Assembly: GCF_000515315.1 (NCBI RefSeq)
Contig: NZ_KI911562.1
Coordinates: forward strand, 372,001-436,000
Source: Asinibacterium sp. OR53
Lineage (GTDB): Bacteria > Bacteroidota > Bacteroidia > Chitinophagales > Chitinophagaceae
Direction: 5' to 3'
DNA length: 64,000 nt
The translations under genes and the position numbers were made by a program. Position 1 is the first letter of the stretch; every line of letters starts with the position of its first letter. A model generated the notes under the pieces. The model searched no databases. It worked only from the letters and a program-made list of their open reading frames with translations, and was not told where the DNA came from. This document shows positions 19,119 to 27,411 of this stretch, piece after piece.

Positions 19119-19151
19119 TTTGCTTCTTTTTACAACATTTTCGTATATTTG
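19119..19151 (+). promoter_or_regulatory. Promoter-like TTTG / TATATTTG pair without an intact gene downstream
   Basis: TTTG at 19119-19122 and TATATTTG at 19144-19151, spaced by 21 bases, match the -33/-7 pattern of Bacteroidota. It points rightwards, yet the next plus-strand coding sequence is the truncated GH19 enzyme about 550 bases away, behind an oppositely oriented gene fragment. It may be left over from a lost gene. Confidence 0.35.
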
Positions 19152-19181
19152 TATTGCTAAAGAGTTTTGAGCCTGCATATC

Positions 19182-19706
19182 TCATCCCATGATGGGTGTT
19201 GCCAAGAGTGGCACGGGGGCAAAAAGATTTTTTAGCTTTTTTATTGCTCTTCCTCTTCGTACAAGTTTAGCAGGGTTGGCGTATTTGTCTTTCAGCGCAT
19301 CAAAATACCGGCTTTCCCCTTTTAGTAATTTCCGCTGTACTGCCCACATCAGGTAATCGATAATACTTAACTCCGGCATTTCTGTGCTTGATACAATTTC
19401 AAGATTGTATTTTATCGATGCATCAGTTTCAAATTCCTTTGCAGCTAAAGCCTTATCCACTGCACTTTGAAACCTATGCAAGGAATTATTACCTCTTTGA
19501 GAAAGGTAAAGCATATATCGGCAGTTTGAGTTGCGCAGCCTGCCATTGAGTAAATGATGCAGTACATCAAAATAAAACGCTGTTGGGTTATTATTGCACC
19601 TATGGTTAAAAATGTTTAGATCTTTTTTAGCGATCGCAATATGCGCCTTGTACCCTTTAAGGTTACGAAGCAATTCAAAGAACTTGGCTACAAAAATGAT
19701 AAGGCT
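19182..19706 (-). pseudogene. DUF3800-like protein, C-terminal fragment
   Basis: The open frame covers about 175 codons, and the first usable start codon is a TTG at 19673. The C-terminal part (LSIIDYLMWAVQRKLLKGESRYFDAL) and the middle (KAHIAIAKKDLNIFNHR, TAFYFDVLHHLLNGRL) look like the second half of DUF3800 proteins, whose N-terminal half with the YIDxSGD motif is absent. The upstream frame is closed by a stop at 19707-19709, exactly where the divergent GH19 frame also begins, so I read this as a gene truncated by recombination. DUF3800 proteins are often associated with mobile or defence regions. Identification is from memory of the family pattern and is moderate. Confidence 0.5.
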
Positions 19707-20332
19707 TCAAAAACACGGAAGGCTACACATTAGCTGGTATCGTGAATAAGTATGGAGGTACTTTTGGTTTTGATACGAAAGAAAAAATCCAATTCTTCTT
19801 ATCACAAGCATATGTCGAATCAGGAGGTTTTTCAAGCCTGTTCAGGCAAGAAAAAACAAATTATACAGCACAGAATCTTGCAACTATTTGGCCAAATAGG
19901 TTTTCGTTTACTGACCCTGCGAAAGAGAACCCCAATAATTGGGTTGGCGACCCTCAAAGAATTCTTAACTTCGTATACGGAAGACGAAATGGTAATGGGG
20001 ACGCTACTACGGGAGATGGCTACAAGTATCGAGGAAGAGGTATTATCATGTTAACTGGAAGATATAATTATCAGAAATTCAAGGATTTTTACAATGCAAA
20101 CTTCCAACCATCTATTGATCCTGTTTCGAACCCTGATCTGCTTTTAACAGATCCCAATGTAGCTGTAATAAGTGCAATGTGGTTCTTTAAAACAAATGTG
20201 TTGGACAGGATTGATGTAACTGCGGCAACACCCGTGGATAAGGTTTCAAGGCGAGTAAATGGTGGAACTCATGGACTTGCACAACGCAGGACACAATTTT
20301 TGGCTGCTAAAGCAAATATTAACTGTTATTAA
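19703..20332 (+). pseudogene. GH19 chitinase-like / lytic enzyme domain, N-terminus missing
   Basis: A glycoside hydrolase 19-like catalytic domain of the small kind that cleaves chitin or peptidoglycan. Motifs are FFLSQAYVESGGF with the catalytic Glu, GDGYKYRGRGIIMLTGRYNY with the second acidic/polar site, and a C-terminal VSRRVNGGTHGLAQRR. The frame is open only from 19703; the first start codon is GTG at 19742, which begins inside the first helix (LAGIVNKYGG is upstream in frame), so about 20 or more N-terminal residues are lost. No signal peptide remains. Such domains also occur as C-terminal toxin domains of larger secreted proteins, which would fit the small exported proteins encoded 20 bases downstream. 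Confidence 0.6.
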
Positions 20333-20584
20333 TAATATTAAAATAAATATTATGAAAAAGATATCATTCAAAAAGACTGTGTTTATTTTAACAGTAACTA
20401 CGATAGTTATTGTCTGTGTAATATGGTTACCAGGATATTCTCGTTACTTTTCTCCGAAAACTCCGGCTCCACCACCGGTGTCACAATATTTGATTGATGA
20501 TCAAAATAATATTGTCGGCACATTTATTTCTGATGATGACAATTTGTCTAAATGGGTTTTTGATGCCAGTGGCAATTGCTATAG

Positions 20585-20588
20585 CTAT
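20585..20588 (+). repeat. Target-site duplication CTAT, left copy
   Basis: CTAT directly before the left inverted repeat is repeated at 21818-21821 directly after the right inverted repeat. Four bases is the size expected for the IS407-like group of IS3. Confidence 0.75.
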
Positions 20589-20629
20589 TGTAAGCTTCCC
20601 CTGAATGTTACCCATGTGAGGTTAGAGTT
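20589..20629 (+). repeat. Left terminal inverted repeat of the IS3-family element
   Basis: Begins TGTAAGCT and ends GGTTAGAGTT. Its reverse complement matches the right end at 29 of 41 positions without gaps. Confidence 0.8.
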
Positions 20630-20667
20630 AACGACCAAAAGCTTGTTAACTTTAAACTTTGAAACAC

Positions 20668-20934
20668 ATGAAAAAAGGAAGATTTACCGAAGCGCAGATT
20701 GTATCTGCAATGAAGAAACAGGAATCAGGAATTGCTGTTAAAGAGATTGCCCGAGAGATGGGTATCAGCGAAGCAACGTTTTACAATTGGAAGGCTAAGT
20801 ATGGAGGCATGGAAGTGAGTGATGTTGTAAAAATGAAGCAGATGGAAGCTGAGATCAGTGAGTACAAGAAGATCGTGGCGGAGTTAAGCCTGGAGAACCG
20901 GGCAATGAAGAACCTGATCGCAAAAAAGTTTTAA
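20668..20934 (+). CDS. IS3-family transposase OrfA
   Basis: A DNA-binding helix-turn-helix protein of 88 residues (MKKGRFTEAQIVSAMKK..., HTH in VKEIAREMGISEATFYNWKAKY) followed by a leucine-zipper-like helix (MEAEISEYKKIVAELSLE). It binds the inverted repeats and regulates transposition. The ATG at 20668 is used; an in-frame TTG lies at 20659. Before its stop at 20932-20934 the sequence AAAAAAG at 20922-20928 allows a -1 slip into the second frame. Confidence 0.9.
   Translation: MKKGRFTEAQIVSAMKKQESGIAVKEIAREMGISEATFYNWKAKYGGMEVSDVVKMKQMEAEISEYKKIVAELSLENRAMKNLIAKKF
20922..20928 (+). promoter_or_regulatory. Slippery heptamer A6G for -1 programmed frameshifting
   Basis: Read as A AAA AAG in the OrfA frame, this is the standard IS3 slip site. 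After a -1 shift the frame continues GTT TTA ACG from 20928 without a stop into OrfB, giving the OrfAB fusion transposase that carries out transposition. Confidence 0.8.
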
Positions 20935-20969
20935 CGCCTGAAGCGAAACGGGAAACTGTTCATCATCTG

Positions 20970-21788
20970 ATGGAAGAAGAGCAGTTAAGTAACCGTAAGG
21001 CGTGCGAACTGGCAGGTATATCCCGCAACACCTACCGGTATCAACCAAAACCTAAGGATGACAGTGAAGTTCAGGATGCACTGACGGTTTTAACAACCAA
21101 ACATGTTGCCATTGGATTTTGGCAGTGTTGCTATCGTCTTTGGAATAAAGGGCATGAATGGAATCATAAACGGATCTATCGGGTATACACAGATATGAAG
21201 CTGAATATCCGTCGCAGAGGCAAGAAACGGCTCCCAGAGCGGATAAAGCAACCCTTAAACGTTCCAACAGCACCTAACCAGGTATGGAGCATTGATTTTA
21301 TGACCGACACGCTCGTAGATGGCAGAAGGTTCCGATTGTTCAATGTGATGGATGATTTTAACCGTGAATCGCTGGCGATAGAGGTTGACACCTCACTTCC
21401 GGCACTCAGGGTGATCAGGGTACTGGAAAGACTGATTGTTCAGCGAGGCAAGCCTGCCAATATCCGTTGCGACAATGGCCCAGAGTTTATCAGCCACAAA
21501 CTGGAAGAGTGGTGCAATGATGAGCAAAGACAGATTACGATACAATTTATTCAACCGGGGAAACCCACACAAAATGCATACATAGAAAGGAAGAATGGAA
21601 GCATCAGAAGAGAAGTATTGAATGCTTACCTGTTTTATCGTTTGTCAGAAGTGAGAGAACAGACCGAAGAGTGGAGGATCGACTATAACACTGAACGACC
21701 ACACAAATCGTTAGGTTATCTCTCACCGATCAGGTATGCGCAAATGATGGAAGAACGAAAAAACCTTATCTTAGAAAACTCTAACTAA
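20970..21788 (+). CDS. IS3-family transposase OrfB (DDE integrase domain)
   Basis: The catalytic half of the transposase, 272 residues from ATG 20970, though it is most likely made as the tail of the frameshifted OrfAB protein, because its frame is open back to 20928. The DDE residues are in WSIDFMTDTL, IRCDNGPEFIS and NAYIERKNGSIRRE. A helix-turn-helix-like N-terminal part (SNRKACELAGISRNTYRY) precedes the core. It has the normal length for IS3 OrfB and shows no stop or frameshift, so the element looks functional. Confidence 0.93.
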   Translation: MEEEQLSNRKACELAGISRNTYRYQPKPKDDSEVQDALTVLTTKHVAIGFWQCCYRLWNKGHEWNHKRIYRVYTDMKLNIRRRGKKRLPERIKQPLNVPTAPNQVWSIDFMTDTLVDGRRFRLFNVMDDFNRESLAIEVDTSLPALRVIRVLERLIVQRGKPANIRCDNGPEFISHKLEEWCNDEQRQITIQFIQPGKPTQNAYIERKNGSIRREVLNAYLFYRLSEVREQTEEWRIDYNTERPHKSLGYLSPIRYAQMMEERKNLILENSN

Positions 21789-21817
21789 GCGTGGGTAAAA
21801 ATAAAGGGGAGCCGACA
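21777..21817 (-). repeat. Right terminal inverted repeat of the IS3-family element
   Basis: On the minus strand it starts TGTCGGCT and ends AGTTAGAGTT, mirroring the left end. It begins inside the last codons of OrfB, as is usual for compact IS3 elements. Confidence 0.8.
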
Positions 21818-21821
21818 CTAT
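21818..21821 (+). repeat. Target-site duplication CTAT, right copy
   Basis: Second copy of the CTAT found at 20585-20588; deleting the element plus this copy restores the host reading frame. Confidence 0.75.
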
Positions 21822-22090
21822 TACAATAATGAACTTTTAGCTACCTATAATTATTCAATTTCGAATTCGTCTCCACAATGTGGCGTTGATGTTTTAATTG
21901 ATGAAAACGAACAAACCGCATATCTTCAATTGTATGATGCTTCAGATGGATCATACCAATGTTATGAAATACATGGTATAACTGATCATTTATCACTTAA
22001 AACAGTGGACGGCGGGCCAATGTTGTTATTTACAAAACAATAATATCCATTAAACGCCCCTAAACAAGTCTAACTCTAAAATTTTTATAA

Positions 22091-22525
22091 ATGATTTTTT
22101 TTAAAAGAATCTTATTATTAGCTGTGATTATTATGTCGTTTAGTGTTTCAGGACTTTGTCAGAAAAATGAAGGAATCATTAATACACAAATTACTGGAAC
22201 ATGGGTAGGTATGGGTATTAAGAGATGGAAGCTTGTATTTAAAGCAAACATGGAATGTTATGAATACGGCCTTGATGTGCATCCGACGATTTATCAGTAC
22301 AAGGTTACAACTGGACATGTGGAATGTGAAGAGAAGATCGACTCCGCTGATACTGAGAAAATAAGTTACCTTAATCTTAAAAATACAGTTAATGGAAAGA
22401 CAGACTGCTATGAAATTGAGGAGTTAAATTCAAAAATACTTTCTATACGTATGCTGTATTTACCTCAAGCTTCTACATTTAAAAGAGTTAAGGATTCGAA
22501 AGTCCAAAAGAAGAGCGGGTATTAA
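22091..22525 (+). CDS. Small exported protein, paralogue of the IS-interrupted gene
   Basis: A 144-residue protein I cannot assign to a named family. The first 23 residues are a signal peptide (FFKRILLLAVIIMSFSVSGLCQ), so it is periplasmic or surface-exposed. The mature domain of about 100 residues looks beta-rich and lipocalin-like (ITGTWVG...WKLVFKANMECYEY...) with three cysteines at positions shared with the interrupted gene upstream. The two genes lie head-to-tail, 47 bases apart, behind the GH19 fragment, which is the arrangement of duplicated immunity genes in polymorphic toxin loci; this is inference only. Base composition is AT-rich compared with the flanking core genes. Confidence 0.6.
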   Translation: MIFFKRILLLAVIIMSFSVSGLCQKNEGIINTQITGTWVGMGIKRWKLVFKANMECYEYGLDVHPTIYQYKVTTGHVECEEKIDSADTEKISYLNLKNTVNGKTDCYEIEELNSKILSIRMLYLPQASTFKRVKDSKVQKKSGY

Positions 22526-22563
22526 AGAGAAAATAAAAATTTCCCTTCAATTCAAATCCACAA

Positions 22564-23076
22564 CTACCCTGCACATCCTTCTCTATCCAGACTCCTGTAT
22601 TGAATGGCATCGGCAAGGTGTTCTGGCCGGATTTCCTGGCTGGTATTCAGATTTGCGATGGTGCAGCTTACTTTCAGGATGCGGTCGTATGCACGGGCAC
22701 TTAGATTGAGGCATTCCATGGCTTTTGTCAACAGGTTATTACAGCTATTGTTCAACCGACAATATTCACGCATTAGTTGGGTATTGATCTGTGCATTGGC
22801 ATAAATGCCCGGGTGCTCTTTATACCGTTCAGCTTGCAGATTGCGTGCAGCCATTACGTGTTCGCGGATGGAGATGGGACTTTCCGCTTGCCTGTCATTA
22901 TTCAACTCAGTGAATACTACAGGTGTTACTTCAACATACAGGTCGATGCGATCTAACAGTGGACCGGATACACTTTGTTGAGGTATTTCTGCACAGCGCA
23001 GGGCGGACAGGTACAGTTTTTCCGGATGATTGTAATAACCACAGGGACAGTGTGGTGGAGTTCGCCATTTGAACAT
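22564..23076 (-). pseudogene. comM/yifB Mg-chelatase-like ATPase, degraded C-terminal fragment
   Basis: The frame encodes the C-terminal third of a ComM/YifB AAA+ protein: CPCGYYNHPEK at the start, SGPLLDRIDLYVEVTPV, and the C-terminal LNLSARAYDRILKVSCTIANL domain. The N-terminal Lon-like and Walker A/B regions are absent. Between HPEK and SGPLL the residues do not fit the family, but an alternate frame there reads CTCPP and then VQKYLNKV as expected. So one base is gained after HPEK and two more before SGPLL, which together restore the frame. Truncation plus two indels make this a pseudogene. Confidence 0.8.
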
Positions 23077-23222
23077 AGCAGAACAACTAAAACATTGATT
23101 TACAATTCAATTGGGCCGGATAGAAGTCCGCATTGCTGACGAGCGATCCTTTTAACGATCTTTACAGGCGAGGGATTGTCTTCAAATTTTAAAAGTCTAA
23201 ATAACTTCATTGATAAAAAATC

Positions 23223-23555
23223 ATGGATATTGAACAACTGAGAACCTATGCTTTAAGCAAGCCGGATGTGGAAGAAACCCTTCCATTCGGCCCAGACACA
23301 TTGGTCTTTAAAGTGAAGGGAAAAATGTTCTTATTATGCGGTATGGATGAACAGCCTTTGCAGTTCAATGTCAAATGCGATCCGGATACAGCCATAGAAT
23401 TGCGGGAACAATATCCCGATACGGTATTGCCCGGTTATCACATGAATAAAAAGCACTGGAATACGGTGATCGTAAATGGGGTACTATCATCCAAGCAACT
23501 GCAGCAGTTCATTGATGATTCTTATGCACTGGTGGCGGGTACGAAGAAAAAATAA
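23223..23555 (+). CDS. MmcQ/YjbR family protein
   Basis: A 110-residue cytoplasmic protein of the MmcQ/YjbR family (PF04237), which has a CyaY-like fold and is often called DNA-binding, though its role is unclear. Typical features are the N-terminal LSKPDVEETLPFGPDTLVFKVKGKMFLLCGM, the FNVKCDPDTAIELREQYPDTVLPGYHMNKKHWNTV core, and a short basic tail (GTKKK). Full length for the family. It converges on nth. Confidence 0.88.
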   Translation: MDIEQLRTYALSKPDVEETLPFGPDTLVFKVKGKMFLLCGMDEQPLQFNVKCDPDTAIELREQYPDTVLPGYHMNKKHWNTVIVNGVLSSKQLQQFIDDSYALVAGTKKK

Positions 23556-23589
23556 TATTTAATCCGATACGTCATCACGAGTGTTCAAG

Positions 23590-23632
23590 CAGGTCCTTCG
23601 ACTCGCTTCGCTCGCTCAGGATGACGTTCTTT
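23590..23632 (+). repeat. REP-like intergenic repeat, copy 1 (43 bp)
   Basis: Identical over 43 bases to 25034-25076. It contains the GACTCGCTTCGCTCGCTCAG core known from dispersed GTCATCCTGAGCG-type repeats in many bacterial genomes. The stop codon and last four codons of nth lie inside it. Confidence 0.8.
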
Positions 23633-24266
23633 CCTTTTGGTAGTATTTGCATATCTCCTTCAATCCACACTCTCCGCATTTAGGGTTACGTGCGAGGCAT
23701 GTATAGCGGCCATGTAGAATGAGCCAGTGGTGCGCTTTGTGTATGAGCTCCTTCGGTATGTATTTGATGAGTTCTTTTTCTACTGCCAACGGAGTAGATG
23801 CTTTTTCACTCACCAGCGCCAGGCGTTTGCTTACACGGAATACATGCGTGTCAACGGCCATATTAGGCTGGGCATCGATAACACTGGTAATCACATTCGC
23901 CGTCTTTCTTCCCACACCGGGTAGCTTTATCAATTCTTCTACTGTCATGGGCACTTCGCCGTTGAATTGCTCCATCAGCATCTGGGACATTCCTATCAGG
24001 TGTTTGGTCTTGTTGTTGGGATAGGAAATGCTTTTGATCAGCGGGAACAAATCATCGAATGTTGCTTTGGACATTTTTTGCACTGTGGGATATCGTTTGA
24101 AAATATCCGGGGTGGTCATGTTCACGCGCTTATCTGTGCATTGGGCCGAAAGGATCACCGCTACCAGTAATTCAAAGGGATTGTCGTAGGTGAGCTCGGT
24201 TTCTGCAACCGGCATGTGCTTTTCAAAATAATCAATTACAAACTGGTATCGCTCTTTTTTGGTCAT
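23616..24266 (-). CDS. nth: Endonuclease III
   Basis: A base-excision-repair DNA glycosylase/AP lyase that removes oxidised pyrimidines. The helix-hairpin-helix is ELIKLPGVGRKTANVI with the catalytic Lys, followed by the catalytic Asp in AVDTHVFRVSKRL. The C-terminal iron-sulfur loop is complete: C-x6-C-x2-C-x5-C in CLARNPKCGECGLKEIC. The length of 216 is normal. Its final residues (RTSS) and stop are encoded by a REP-like repeat, so the natural C-terminus appears to have been replaced by repeat insertion without harming the core. Confidence 0.96.
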   Translation of the reverse strand: MTKKERYQFVIDYFEKHMPVAETELTYDNPFELLVAVILSAQCTDKRVNMTTPDIFKRYPTVQKMSKATFDDLFPLIKSISYPNNKTKHLIGMSQMLMEQFNGEVPMTVEELIKLPGVGRKTANVITSVIDAQPNMAVDTHVFRVSKRLALVSEKASTPLAVEKELIKYIPKELIHKAHHWLILHGRYTCLARNPKCGECGLKEICKYYQKERTSS

Positions 24267-24308
24267 GCGCAGTAAAGTTAAGCCTTAGCAATTGATTTAA
24301 AACAGCGC

Positions 24309-24533
24309 CTAATGCTTACTCTTCGCGTACTTGAGTATGGTCTTGACCGATAACCGGGAGGGGGATTTGAGCTTTAGTTTATTCAACTGCCGGATACTGC
24401 GTTGCAGCATGGCCAGTTTTTCCTCCACTTCTAAATTGTGCATTTCCAAAGCCTGATCAATTGCTGCTTTCAGCGACGGAGAACATTCTTTATAGAGGTA
24501 CAATATCAGGTCCTCTTCCTTGATTTTTTTCAT
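24309..24533 (-). CDS. Small hypothetical protein
   Basis: I start this 74-residue protein at the ATG at 24533 (MKKIKEEDLILYLYKECS); the open frame extends 28 codons further upstream but that part lacks a protein-like pattern. It is charged and helical with no signal peptide or membrane segment. The N-terminal EEDLILYLYKECSPSLKAAIDQAL resembles the start of small anti-sigma-like proteins of Bacteroidota, without any cysteine or histidine zinc site. Lies between nth and the FtsB/DivIC gene on the same strand. Confidence 0.55.
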   Translation of the reverse strand: MKKIKEEDLILYLYKECSPSLKAAIDQALEMHNLEVEEKLAMLQRSIRQLNKLKLKSPSRLSVKTILKYAKSKH

Positions 24534-24633
24534 ATTTAATAACAGCGATTGATACCGGTAGATACCACCCGTTATTAAAACGGCTCGGGGAAAACAATAT
24601 TGTAAGGAAAAGCGCAACGAAATTATATCCGGA

Positions 24634-24936
24634 TTATTTTCCGGCGGTCAGGGAATCTTCAATAATATAAATATCCTCCCCGTCTTTTTTCATCAGGTAA
24701 CGTTCCCGGGCCAGTTTTTCCAGGGCGGCCGGGTTATGCTGGATATCGGTGAGTTCTTTACGGGCCTTTTCTATTTCCTGCTGGTAATATTTTTTCTGGG
24801 TCTCCAGTTTTTTTAACTCACCCAGCTTTTCGCGCTGTTGGAAAAAATCGCGCTGGTCGAAAAAAAGCATCCACACCACAAAGAAGGCTGATACCAGGAG
24901 GTATTTGTTGGTGAGGAAAGAAGCGGCTTTTTTCAT
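24634..24936 (-). CDS. FtsB/DivIC family septum formation initiator
   Basis: A 100-residue bitopic membrane protein: a short cytoplasmic N-terminus, one transmembrane helix (KYLLVSAFFVVWMLFF), then a periplasmic coiled coil (REKLGELKKLETQKKYYQQEIEKARKELTDI) and the family's NPAALEKLARERYLMKKDGEDIY ending. These proteins form part of the divisome with FtsL and FtsQ. It lies downstream of eno on the same strand, as is common in Bacteroidota, with a REP-like cluster in between. Confidence 0.88.
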   Translation of the reverse strand: MKKAASFLTNKYLLVSAFFVVWMLFFDQRDFFQQREKLGELKKLETQKKYYQQEIEKARKELTDIQHNPAALEKLARERYLMKKDGEDIYIIEDSLTAGK

Positions 24937-24969
24937 ACCCTAAAATTATAAGAAATTTTTTATTAAAAT

Positions 24970-25076
24970 CGTCATCCTGAGCGACATTGATCGTCATCCC
25001 GAGCGCAGCCGAGGGATCTGCCCGAATACCCGGCAGGTCCTTCGACTCGCTTCGCTCGCTCAGGATGACGTTCTTT
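24970..25076. repeat. REP-like cluster between eno and the ftsB-like gene
   Basis: A composite of related units. CGTCATCCTGAGCG at 24970-24983 is the exact inverse of CGCTCAGGATGACG at 25057-25070, and a variant unit, CGTCATCCCGAGCG, lies between them near 24992. The 43-base stretch 25034-25076 is identical to 23590-23632. The outer arms could fold into a long imperfect hairpin in the eno-ftsB transcript. Confidence 0.8.
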
Positions 25077-25101
25077 GCTCGCCCAGGATGATGATCAAAA
25101 A

Positions 25102-26430
<1,329 letters not shown>

Positions 26431-26471
26431 TTACGTTGCTTGAGGCCGCAATTTACGGATTTGCCTGTGTT

Positions 26472-27170
26472 TTAGCGGGTCAAACTGCGGAATACGTCTT
26501 CCAGTTTTCCACCTTCCAGCAGGCTTTCCAGCCGGTCGTCGGCCACAATACGGCCTTTGTTGATGATGATCACCCGGTCGCAGATGGCTTCCACCTCCTG
26601 CAGGATATGAGAAGAAAACAACACCGTTTTATCGCGCCCCTGCTCTTTGATCACCTGCCTGATCTCAACGATCTGGTTGGGGTCCAGTCCGCTGGTGGGC
26701 TCATCCAGTATCAGCACTTCGGGATTGTGTACCAGGGCCGCGGCCAGTCCCACCCGCTGTTTGTATCCTTTAGACAACTGCCCGATCTTCTTATGGCTTT
26801 CTGCCTGCAGGCCCGTAAGGTCGATCACCCTTTCCGTTTCCTTCTTCACATCACCCACTTTATGCACACCGGCAATAAATGCCAGGTACTCCTTCACATA
26901 CATATCATAATAGAGCGGATTGGCTTCCGGCAGGTAACCGGTTTTGCGCTTTACTTCCAGCGGATTTGTGCGTACATCAAACCCTTCAACGGCAGCGGTA
27001 CCGCCATCGGGTTGCAGGTAGCCGGTGATCATTTTCATGGTAGTACTCTTGCCTGCGCCGTTGGGACCCAGGAAGCCTACAATCTCTCCTTTTTTTGCGC
27101 TGAAAGAAATACCGTCTACCGCTTTCTGTTCGCCATACTGTTTACTCAGTTCTTTTACTTCAATCGACAT
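26472..27170 (-). CDS. ABC transporter ATP-binding protein (GldA-like)
   Basis: A 232-residue ABC ATPase with Walker A GPNGAGKST, Q-loop near KTGYLPE, the signature LSKGYKQRVG and Walker B VLILDEPTSGLDP, and switch His in LFSSHI. The pattern is that of ABC-2-type exporter ATPases, and it resembles GldA of gliding Bacteroidota, though it is shorter than the classical GldA of about 300 residues. It ends with LEDVFRSLTR, a normal ending for this class, so I do not think it is truncated. No permease gene is adjacent; a GldF/GldG-type partner would have to be elsewhere. Confidence 0.88.
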   Translation of the reverse strand: MSIEVKELSKQYGEQKAVDGISFSAKKGEIVGFLGPNGAGKSTTMKMITGYLQPDGGTAAVEGFDVRTNPLEVKRKTGYLPEANPLYYDMYVKEYLAFIAGVHKVGDVKKETERVIDLTGLQAESHKKIGQLSKGYKQRVGLAAALVHNPEVLILDEPTSGLDPNQIVEIRQVIKEQGRDKTVLFSSHILQEVEAICDRVIIINKGRIVADDRLESLLEGGKLEDVFRSLTR

Positions 27171-27179
27171 GCGCCAAAA

Positions 27180-27401
27180 TTAGTCGTTTGCATCGTATTC
27201 GCCCCTGAAAGCATAATAACCAAATATGACCAATCCTACCGCAATGGGAACAAAGACCAGCACAAACACGCTCCATTGAATAATAGTGCTGGTATCGGGC
27301 TTTTGCGCAATTTCTGCTGCAGCTGTTTTAATGAGAAAATAAATGGCGGCAGGTCCTAATAAGATCCAGAGGATGCCGGCTATTCGTCTAAGCTGATTCA
27401 T
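27180..27401 (-). CDS. Small two-helix membrane protein (DUF6814-like)
   Basis: I start at the ATG at 27401 (MNQLRRIAGILWILLGPAAIYF), 73 residues; the upstream frame overlaps the transporter gene. Two hydrophobic helices flank a short polar loop, and the C-terminus is FGYYAFRGEYD. I recall small proteins of this pattern next to MFS transporters in Bacteroidota (DUF6814), which is the context here: 10 bases downstream of the MFS gene on the same strand. A role as accessory subunit is inference. Confidence 0.65.
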   Translation of the reverse strand: MNQLRRIAGILWILLGPAAIYFLIKTAAAEIAQKPDTSTIIQWSVFVLVFVPIAVGLVIFGYYAFRGEYDAND

Positions 27402-27411
27402 ATATAAAGAT

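Larger units (their letters stand above)
20589..21817 (+). mobile_element. IS3-family (IS407-like) insertion sequence, complete, 1,229 bp
   Basis: The element is bounded by imperfect 41-base inverted repeats (20589-20629 and 21777-21817, 29 of 41 identical by my count), both starting TGT and ending in a shared TTAGAGTT. It contains two overlapping-phase transposase frames joined by a slippery A6G and is flanked by a 4-bp duplication. Protein sequence of the first frame resembles the IS407/IS511 group. All parts needed for transposition appear intact, so it could still be active. Confidence 0.88.
20352..22043 (+). pseudogene. Small exported protein gene interrupted by an IS3-family element
   Basis: The gene starts at ATG 20352 with a signal/anchor segment (KKTVFILTVTTIVIVCVIW) followed by a Pro-rich linker, and reads 79 codons to 20588, where the insertion sequence begins. 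If the element and one CTAT copy are removed, the frame continues without a break from 21822 to the TAA at 22041-22043, giving a 152-residue protein. Its mature part aligns along its length with the next gene (IVGTF/ITGTW, GNCYSY/MECYEY, YQCYEI/TDCYEI), sharing three cysteines. Function is unknown; position behind a lytic enzyme suggests an immunity-type role. The intact reading frame shows the insertion is recent. Confidence 0.75.

Noticed and set aside
20259..20741. 160-codon frame starting inside the GH19 domain and running into the IS
   Set aside because: The real start is ATG 20352 with a signal sequence, and the last part reads into the insertion sequence, so the listed C-terminus is not native.
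26436..27359. 307-codon plus-strand open frame opposite the ABC ATPase
   Set aside because: Antisense to an ABC protein with all motifs intact; the composition is that of a shadow frame.
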